9,796 bases of DNA from an uncultured Lachnospiraceae bacterium (lineage in GTDB: Bacteria > Bacillota_A > Clostridia > Lachnospirales > Lachnospiraceae), in contig CAJUDN010000081.1 of NCBI GenBank assembly GCA_910585355.1, positions 1 to 9,796 of the forward strand. Direction: 5' to 3'. Of the stretch, positions 5,493 to 9,796 are shown one piece after another; positions within the stretch are counted from its first letter, which is position 1, and the number at the start of each line of letters is the position of its first letter. Under the pieces are notes generated by a model. The model saw nothing but the letters and a program-made list of their open reading frames with translations. It did no database searches and had not been told where the DNA came from. A program made the position numbers and the translations under genes.

Positions 5493-6805
5493 GTATTTTC
5501 CTCCATAAACGGCTGTATCTTCTCTTTCACTTCCCCGGCCAGATACAGGGAACCTGTGATAAATACCAGGTCATTGGAACCTTTTGCAGTGAGCATCCGC
5601 TCCAAAGCCCCGTCCACAGTATCAAAACAGTGGATTTCTGTACCAGGTCCCATCGCTTTATCCGCCGCCCCAAAAAGCATATCGGTCAAAAGAGCCCGGC
5701 CGGATTCCATTCCTGACAGCAGACAGATATCCGGCTGCAGCCGCTCTCCGATTTCCTTTAACATCCGTTCATACTCTTTATCTGAAGAGACGGAAAATAA
5801 AATCCATGTTTTATCCGGCTTCCTCTCTTTTTTCAAAAGGCAGGCAGCCGTCAAAAACGCCCGGATTCCGTCCTCATTATGGGCTCCGTCCAGGTAAATT
5901 CCAGGAAGAATCTGCTCCATTCTTGCTGGCCAGACCGTCCTTTTAAGCCCTTCTGCCACTATCTCCCGGTCAAGCTTAAAACCGGAAACCTCGATGGCCT
6001 TTACGGCAAGGGCCGCATTTTCCGCCTGGTAGGGAGCCGGAAATGGTACCTGATACCCTGCGGTACTCCCCAGATACTCCAGTTCAGCAAAAAGCCTCTC
6101 ATTCTCATAAAAAAAGGGAATATTTCCCACAGGAAACCATGGACTTTCCTTTTCCCTGGCTGTATTCACAATCACAGTTTCCGCATCCTTAACAGAAGAA
6201 TCATAAACCACCGGGCAGCCCTGTTTTATGATTCCCGCCTTATGGGCCGCTATCTTTGGAATCGTATTCCCTAAAAACGCGGTGTGTTCCACACTTATGG
6301 AGGAGATCACCGAGACAAGGGGATGTTCAATCACATTGGTAACATCCTTAAGACCGCCCATTCCGGTTTCCAGAATGAGAACCCTGACTTTTGCCTCTTT
6401 AAACAGGAAAAGTCCCATATAAAACAAAAATTCAAAATATGTAGGATGAAGTCCGCCCTTTTGCATCCATTTCCGGACAGCCTCCTCGACGGCCCCGAAG
6501 GCAGACGCAAATTGCTCCTCAGAAATCATCCTGCCGTTTATGGAAAACCGTTCTTTTATGTCCACTAAATGAGGGGAGGTAAAGGTTCCCACAAGAATTC
6601 CGGCCTCCCTCAATATGGCGGTAAGGAACGCGCAAACCGAGCCCTTTCCATTGGTTCCGGCCACATGAATGATTTCCATTCCTCTGTCAGGGTTCCCAAA
6701 AAGCCCAAGGAATTCCCGGACAGTCCTTAAATCACTTTTTTCCCTGGCAAAGGACGGAATCCGCTCCAGATATTCCTCCGCCGTCTCTTCCTCTCGCCTT
6801 TCCAT
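5489..6805 (-). CDS. folC: Folylpolyglutamate synthase / dihydrofolate synthase
   Basis: This cytoplasmic Mur-ligase-family enzyme uses ATP to add glutamate to dihydropteroate and/or to folates. It has 438 residues, the usual size. The P-loop GTNGKGS is at 50-56, the folate-loop sequence TSPHL at 76-80, and ETGMGGLKDVTNV at 146-158 carries the metal-binding glutamate. HKAGIIKQG at 188-196 contains the lysine that is carbamylated in relatives. WPARMEQ (292-298) and DGAHN (306-310) mark the C-terminal domain, and FITGSLYLAGEV lies near the end. The ATG follows a GGAGG site at a spacing of about 10 bases. It is the first gene of a three-gene transcript. Whether it has both activities cannot be read from the sequence. 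Confidence 0.95.
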   Translation of the reverse strand: MERREEETAEEYLERIPSFAREKSDLRTVREFLGLFGNPDRGMEIIHVAGTNGKGSVCAFLTAILREAGILVGTFTSPHLVDIKERFSINGRMISEEQFASAFGAVEEAVRKWMQKGGLHPTYFEFLFYMGLFLFKEAKVRVLILETGMGGLKDVTNVIEHPLVSVISSISVEHTAFLGNTIPKIAAHKAGIIKQGCPVVYDSSVKDAETVIVNTAREKESPWFPVGNIPFFYENERLFAELEYLGSTAGYQVPFPAPYQAENAALAVKAIEVSGFKLDREIVAEGLKRTVWPARMEQILPGIYLDGAHNEDGIRAFLTAACLLKKERKPDKTWILFSVSSDKEYERMLKEIGERLQPDICLLSGMESGRALLTDMLFGAADKAMGPGTEIHCFDTVDGALERMLTAKGSNDLVFITGSLYLAGEVKEKIQPFMEENT

Positions 6806-7021
6806 CGGAACATGTCCTCCATTTCTAAACGGATATGCCTGCCAACGCTGGCATATCCATGCATGAAAGCTGATTGCTCCATGCTTCGCATTCCCGCAAT
6901 CTCCGCCGCTATCCGTAATCCGGGCTCTCGCCCTGCTTACTCATACCGGCTTGCCCGTACCATATCCGTGTATTCGCTCATGCGAGCATGGCTCATTCAC
7001 GGCTGCCGTCCGGGGCTTTCA
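6806..7021 (-). other. Long hairpin-rich 5' leader of folC
   Basis: If the promoter at 7028-7056 is used, folC has a leader of about 215 bases. It contains several strong hairpins on the minus strand: GTAA-gca-GGGC-GAGA-GCCC-gga-TTAC with a GAGA tetraloop, GCTC-GCAT-GAGC, and a 9-bp perfect stem GGATATGCC/GGCATATCC (6850-6858 with 6831-6839) just before the ribosome site. There is no U-run, so these are not classic terminators. I could not match the leader to the tetrahydrofolate riboswitch or any other riboswitch I know. It may be structured RNA or simply intergenic repeat material. Confidence 0.45.
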
Positions 7022-7027
7022 TTGTAA

Positions 7028-7056
7028 ATCATACCTGTTTTGGTGGTGGTATGCAA
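7028..7056 (-). promoter_or_regulatory. Probable sigma-A promoter of folC
   Basis: On the minus strand TTGCAT (7051-7056) and TATGAT (7028-7033) are separated by 17 bases, giving four and five matches to the -35 and -10 consensus. Transcription would start near 7021. It is the best candidate I found upstream of folC, but it rests on motif matching only. Confidence 0.45.
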
Positions 7057-7324
7057 GTAAAACCCATCGTCCGGTTTCGACACCCCTGACCGCCCTGATG
7101 TCTCCAAAGTATATGCTTCGTACATTACTTCCCAAATGACAAGACCAATTATTTGCCTGTCTTCCCGATTTCACAGGTCAAAAAGCCTCAGTGCAAACCC
7201 CACTGCGCGGTATATTTGGCCCAAATTCACTTAACGTAACCCACTGTGCCGCGTTCATTTGAGCTAAACCTCCCACCAAGTGGAGCGCACAGCAGCCAGA
7301 AAGCAATTTTCAAACACGCTCTGG
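7057..7324. repeat. Intergenic repeat region left of the restriction-modification cassette
   Basis: No convincing gene is seen here. The right part is repetitive. Bases 7214-7233 match 9636-9655 in inverted orientation at 19 of 20 positions, and the similarity continues more weakly toward 7200. Bases 7257-7324 match 9643-9710 in direct orientation. Bases 7214-7230 and 7253-7269 are imperfect inverted partners of each other. The final 20 bases are the conserved element end. The left part (7057-7200) shows no repeat within the window. Confidence 0.6.
7257..7324 (+). repeat. 68-bp direct repeat, left copy (ends in the conserved 20-bp end)
   Basis: This copy aligns without gaps to 9643-9710. The first 35 or so bases (starting ATTTGAGC) and the last 20 (ACACGCTCTGG end) are well conserved, and the part between is divergent. 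The last 20 bases are also perfectly repeated in inverted orientation at 9544-9563. Together these copies bracket the restriction-modification genes. Confidence 0.8.
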
Positions 7325-7489
7325 TCCAGTTATTTCTCGGACGATGTACTTAGTATAAGGGATTCAGAGGCGAAATGCAACCGTCTAAACAAACCTATTG
7401 ACTCCTGATGCCATAGCCATTTCTTTTTCTGCTATACCGCCTTTTACATCATCCCTTAAGAATACGCTTTTCGATACTTATTGTGTGTA
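7325..7489. other. Non-coding stretch upstream of the controller gene
   Basis: This lies between the left repeat end and the C-box operators. It has no convincing gene. On the minus strand a stop-bounded frame at 7385-7477 encodes about 30 residues (including KGGIAEKEMAMASGVNRFV) with no start codon or ribosome site. It could be a relic of a gene end, but is not called as a gene. Confidence 0.4.
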
Positions 7490-7517
7490 GACTTATAGTA
7501 TTCAAACTCATTATAAT
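7488..7517 (+). promoter_or_regulatory. Controller-gene promoter with two C-box-like operators
   Basis: A perfect -10 TATAAT (7512-7517) lies 18 bases after TAGACT (7488-7493). Overlapping it are two 11-bp boxes, GACT-TAT-AGTA (7490-7500) and AACT-CAT-TATA (7505-7515), separated by four bases. This fits the known C-box layout of GACT-N3-AGTC repeated after N4; the first box is near consensus and the second is weaker. C-protein dimers binding here would autoregulate the controller and, through it, the endonuclease. The leader would be very short. Confidence 0.7.
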
Positions 7518-7540
7518 ATAGAGTGAGGAGGATTGCAACT

Positions 7541-7756
7541 ATGGATATTGTAAAAGTCTTTGGCGACAATTTAAGAAAATATCGCACGTTCGCGGGATTG
7601 TCTCAGGAAGCCTTTGCCGATAAATGTGGTATGCATCGCACTTATATTAGTGCCATCGAATGCTATCGCAGGAGTATTTGTTTAGAAAACATCCAGCGAA
7701 TCGCTGATGCCCTCGAAATTGAAACATATAAATTGTTTTTAGAGGATAAAAAATAA
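7541..7756 (+). CDS. Restriction-modification controller (C) protein, XRE-type HTH regulator
   Basis: This is a 71-residue DNA-binding protein made almost entirely of a lambda-repressor-like helix-turn-helix. The HTH covers about 21-41 (SQEAFADKCGMHRTYISAIEC), followed by helices around NIQRIADALEIETYKLF. Its size and pattern are those of C proteins that time the expression of type II restriction enzymes. The ATG at 7541 has an AGGAGG site 9 bases upstream; a frame-compatible GTG at 7523 is rejected because the ribosome site would lie within its codons. The stop overlaps the ATG of the next gene by one base (TAATG), so endonuclease translation is probably coupled. The C-box-like sites upstream suggest autoregulation. 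A generic XRE regulator is the alternative, but the context favours a C protein. Confidence 0.88.
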   Translation: MDIVKVFGDNLRKYRTFAGLSQEAFADKCGMHRTYISAIECYRRSICLENIQRIADALEIETYKLFLEDKK

Positions 7757-8478
7757 TGCAATATTTTTTAACTGAACCACAGCTTAAGCGAATGGAAAAA
7801 GGGCTGAGAGTGGCTATTTCCATTCCTTTTATCGATGATATTGAAGATTATATCGTGGAGTCGATTTTAGAATACACAAAAGAAATTGACGGCATCGATC
7901 CTTTTGCAGACATTCGTTCTAAGCGCTTATATGATGTTGTGGACGCAAAAGAAAAAATCGGCTATTCCGTAAAAAGCCTAAAGTGGGCTTTTCAAGCCGG
8001 GACAGAATCTGAATTCGAGTTAGTAATTCAACGTGCTGATATTTTTAAAAAAGCAAAAGCGCTAGGCTTTGAACAACTTGATATTCATTCAGACCCTCAA
8101 ACGCTTGGTGCCGCACTGCTCGAACATTGGAGAATAAAAGTTGAGGAAGATGCGGTTTTCCAAGATGTAAATGACAAAAGAGTGTTCGTTTTATTGAAGT
8201 CTATTGATAAAAAGAAATTTACTTTTTTTGAAGAAGATATCAAGTTATACCAGCGGGATGAGATCACTTGGAGATGGACAGATCATACCAAAACTGGTCT
8301 TCAGGGTATTCGCAGGAAAGACCAGATGTGTGTTTACAGATGGTATCCTAACCAAAAGCAATTCTTTGAGCGCTTCAAACTTCCCGCAAATATTCAAAAA
8401 TTAGAAATTAATCCTGTGCGTCTTGAAAAAGCTCAAGTTGTTGATACTCTTCTTCCTTACCTTGAAGAGCATCCATAA
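7756..8478 (+). CDS. Probable type II restriction endonuclease
   Basis: This 240-residue protein follows the controller gene with a one-base overlap and faces a DNA methyltransferase, the standard layout of a C-regulated type II system. I do not recognise its family. A possible PD-(D/E)xK-like core is RLYDVVDAKEKIGYSVKSLKW at about 57-77. There Asp60 or Asp63 and Lys73 could be catalytic, although a serine stands where Glu is usual. The rest is mixed alpha/beta with a basic, aromatic C-terminal half (ITWRWTDHTKTG, VYRWYPNQKQFFERF) that could contact DNA. A GAGG lies about 10 bases before the ATG. The last 71 bases overlap the 3' end of the methyltransferase gene on the other strand. Cleavage activity is inferred from context, and the recognition sequence is unknown. 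Confidence 0.7.
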   Translation: MQYFLTEPQLKRMEKGLRVAISIPFIDDIEDYIVESILEYTKEIDGIDPFADIRSKRLYDVVDAKEKIGYSVKSLKWAFQAGTESEFELVIQRADIFKKAKALGFEQLDIHSDPQTLGAALLEHWRIKVEEDAVFQDVNDKRVFVLLKSIDKKKFTFFEEDIKLYQRDEITWRWTDHTKTGLQGIRRKDQMCVYRWYPNQKQFFERFKLPANIQKLEINPVRLEKAQVVDTLLPYLEEHP

Positions 8479-9529
8479 TATTATCTGCTAATTTTTCCAT
8501 AAAATATGGAGGAACTGCATTGCCGATTTGACCAGCCTGGTCATTCCGGCTGCCTAAAAAATGAAAATCGTCCGAAAAAGATTGGATACGGGCCGCCTCT
8601 CTCATTGTCAATCCACTAATTTCCCGGGGGTGTGCAAAGCGGCCTGATCCAATATGAAAGACCCATCTTGTAATAGTCGGCGCTACAGATGTATAGTCGA
8701 GTCTCCCATACGCTCCGGAATAACCACTCTTAACCTGGAGTTCTTCAGGCATATCTTTTAGTCCCTGTCCTGGCCCGATGGATGCAATTCTCGCAGTCTG
8801 TACAGGTCTCATTATATTGGCGATATGGTTATATAATGAAGTGGAATTCATTCTCATATGGCGTTGATACTCATTCAATGCGCCATTACTATATGGCATT
8901 CCATCATAACCCTCACCCTGATTTACGATTGGTAAATCAGAAATAGCATCCCATCCTGCAAGAATCTTCTCATCTTCTTTTGGAAACGAAGGGATTCCTT
9001 TTTTTGACGCAAAGAAAAAACATCTGCGCCGTTTTTGAGGAATTCCATAATTTGACATATTAACAATTTTTACCTTAACCTTATATCCCCATCCGTTAAG
9101 CGTATTAACAATTTCATCCCTTATAATACCATTAAATGCATTATAGATTTCGGCAACGTTTTCTATGATCGCAACTTTGGGATTCACATCTCTAACAAAC
9201 CTTAGATACGCTTTGTACAGCTGATTTCTTGGATCCTCTAAAGCTCTCCAGGAAACAGGGGTGTTTTTTGAAAATCCCTGACATGGGGGACCGCCAATAA
9301 TAACATCTATACTTTTTGGATCAATTCCTATACTTTTAAGCACTTCTATCGGGTCGGCGTCGGTGATATCTAAATTTACTGTTTTTGCGTTTTTATGATT
9401 AAGCTGATATGTTTTTAAAGCGGTATCCCATATATCAAAACCAGCCACAATATTGAATCCTCTTTTTGCTAACCCCCATGACATTCCCCCGCATCCGCAA
9501 AAGAGGTCCAGCACGTTATATCTCTCCAT
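8408..9529 (-). CDS. DNA (cytosine-5) methyltransferase of a type II R-M system
   Basis: This enzyme transfers a methyl group from S-adenosylmethionine to carbon 5 of cytosine and protects host DNA from the partner nuclease. From ATG 9529 it has 373 residues and all the main motifs. Motif I is VLDLFCGCGGMS (6-17), motif IV GGPPCQGFSK (79-88) with catalytic Cys83, motif VI ENV (123-125), motif VIII QKRRR (165-169), motif IX REAARIQSF (310-318) and motif X QIGNAVPP (334-341). The target-recognition region is about 180-300 (including GYSGAYGRLDYTSVAPTITR); I cannot read its specificity. The start follows AAAGGAAA with about 8 bases of spacing. The upstream ATG at 9616 is rejected because its extra residues come from the repeat element. 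The gene appears intact. Confidence 0.95.
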   Translation of the reverse strand: MERYNVLDLFCGCGGMSWGLAKRGFNIVAGFDIWDTALKTYQLNHKNAKTVNLDITDADPIEVLKSIGIDPKSIDVIIGGPPCQGFSKNTPVSWRALEDPRNQLYKAYLRFVRDVNPKVAIIENVAEIYNAFNGIIRDEIVNTLNGWGYKVKVKIVNMSNYGIPQKRRRCFFFASKKGIPSFPKEDEKILAGWDAISDLPIVNQGEGYDGMPYSNGALNEYQRHMRMNSTSLYNHIANIMRPVQTARIASIGPGQGLKDMPEELQVKSGYSGAYGRLDYTSVAPTITRWVFHIGSGRFAHPREISGLTMREAARIQSFSDDFHFLGSRNDQAGQIGNAVPPYFMEKLADNIMDALQGKEEEYQQLELFQDAQD

Positions 9530-9543
9530 ATCAATTTCCTTTC

Positions 9544-9710
9544 CCAGAGCGTGTTTGAAAATTAGTAATAGTTCAGTCTTGCATTTTCTTGCCCGCGTAC
9601 CACGGACAAGAAGCACGTGGCGTAGTCGGCTGCGCTAAGTGAATTTGAGCCAAATCTCCCGCGAAGCAGGGCGCACAGATGAAGGGAATGAATTATCAAA
9701 CACACTCTGG
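9544..9710. repeat. 167-bp MITE-like element with 20-bp terminal inverted repeats
   Basis: The left end (9544-9563, CCAGAGCGTG onward) and the right end (9691-9710) are inverted copies with two mismatches. The left end is a perfect inverted match to 7305-7324, and the right 68 bases match 7257-7324 directly. There is no ORF of its own. No obvious target-site duplication flanks it. It begins 15 bases upstream of the methyltransferase start codon, so it must form or contain that gene's promoter region. Calling it a mobile miniature element is inference from the terminal repeats and multiple copies. Confidence 0.7.
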
Positions 9711-9796
9711 TGCTCCATCCAGACAGAAAGTGAAGTTGTGAACTGTCTGATGCGTGACAGTGCTAGGCAAAATTTCGACGGCGATGTGGGGCCATC
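9711..9796. other. Unassigned right end of window
   Basis: These 86 bases after the repeat end hold no complete gene. Both strands have frames open to the window edge (plus frame reads SIQTESEVVNCLMRD), but neither has a start codon with a ribosome site. It could be the edge of a gene or more intergenic repeat. Confidence 0.3.

Noticed and set aside
6806..7021. Tetrahydrofolate riboswitch before folC
   Set aside because: The hairpins do not show the arrangement I know for that class.
6951..7139. Plus-strand 62-residue frame upstream of the R-M cassette
   Set aside because: It crosses the folC leader and promoter region, has no ribosome site, and its composition (STPLTALMSP, RTLLPK) looks like translated intergenic sequence.
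7523..7540. GTG start for the controller gene
   Set aside because: The AGGAGG ribosome site would lie inside the coding sequence; ATG 7541 is well placed.
9530..9616. Extended N-terminus of the methyltransferase from ATG 9616
   Set aside because: The extra 29 residues come from the repeat element, and motif I normally lies close to the N-terminus as it does from ATG 9529.

Overview
The window looks like a chromosomal segment of a spore-forming member of the Clostridia, probably a Lachnospiraceae-type anaerobe. The evidence is the gene set (spoIIA operon, spoVA genes, folC), strong GGAGG-type ribosome binding sites, and short palindromic intergenic elements. The genus call is inference.

From about 240 to 6805 everything is on the minus strand. 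Read in the direction of transcription it runs: folC, a 46-residue orphan protein, and a membrane-anchored TPR protein, closed by a clear rho-independent terminator (3991-4030). Next is the sporulation block spoIIAA-spoIIAB-sigF, the anti-anti-sigma, anti-sigma and sigma trio that switches on forespore transcription. A four-unit 68-bp tandem repeat abuts the sigF stop codon. Beyond it lie a good sigma-G-type promoter, an unnamed 54-residue single-span membrane protein, spoVAA, spoVAB and spoVAC. Short overlaps suggest translational coupling within these groups. Functionally, SigF acts early in the forespore. The sigma-G-type promoter would then drive the later SpoVA genes, whose proteins belong to the dipicolinic-acid transport channel. 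spoVAD does not follow spoVAC in the visible 240 bases; that stretch holds a 130-bp inverted-repeat element with cloverleaf potential.

From 6806 to 7540 there is no convincing gene. This stretch holds a probable folC promoter, a long hairpin-rich leader, and copies of a dispersed repeat.

From 7541 to 9529 lies a compact, AT-richer type II restriction-modification cassette. A 71-residue controller (C) protein gene overlaps a probable restriction endonuclease gene on the plus strand. A 5-methylcytosine DNA methyltransferase converges on them from the minus strand, and the two genes share 71 bp at their 3' ends. Two C-box-like operators with the expected 11-4-11 geometry overlap the C promoter. 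The cassette is framed by perfect 20-bp inverted repeats (7305-7324 and 9544-9563) and by 68-bp imperfect direct repeats (7257-7324 and 9643-9710), so it looks like an acquired module placed within or between copies of a small repeat element. The last 86 bases could not be assigned.
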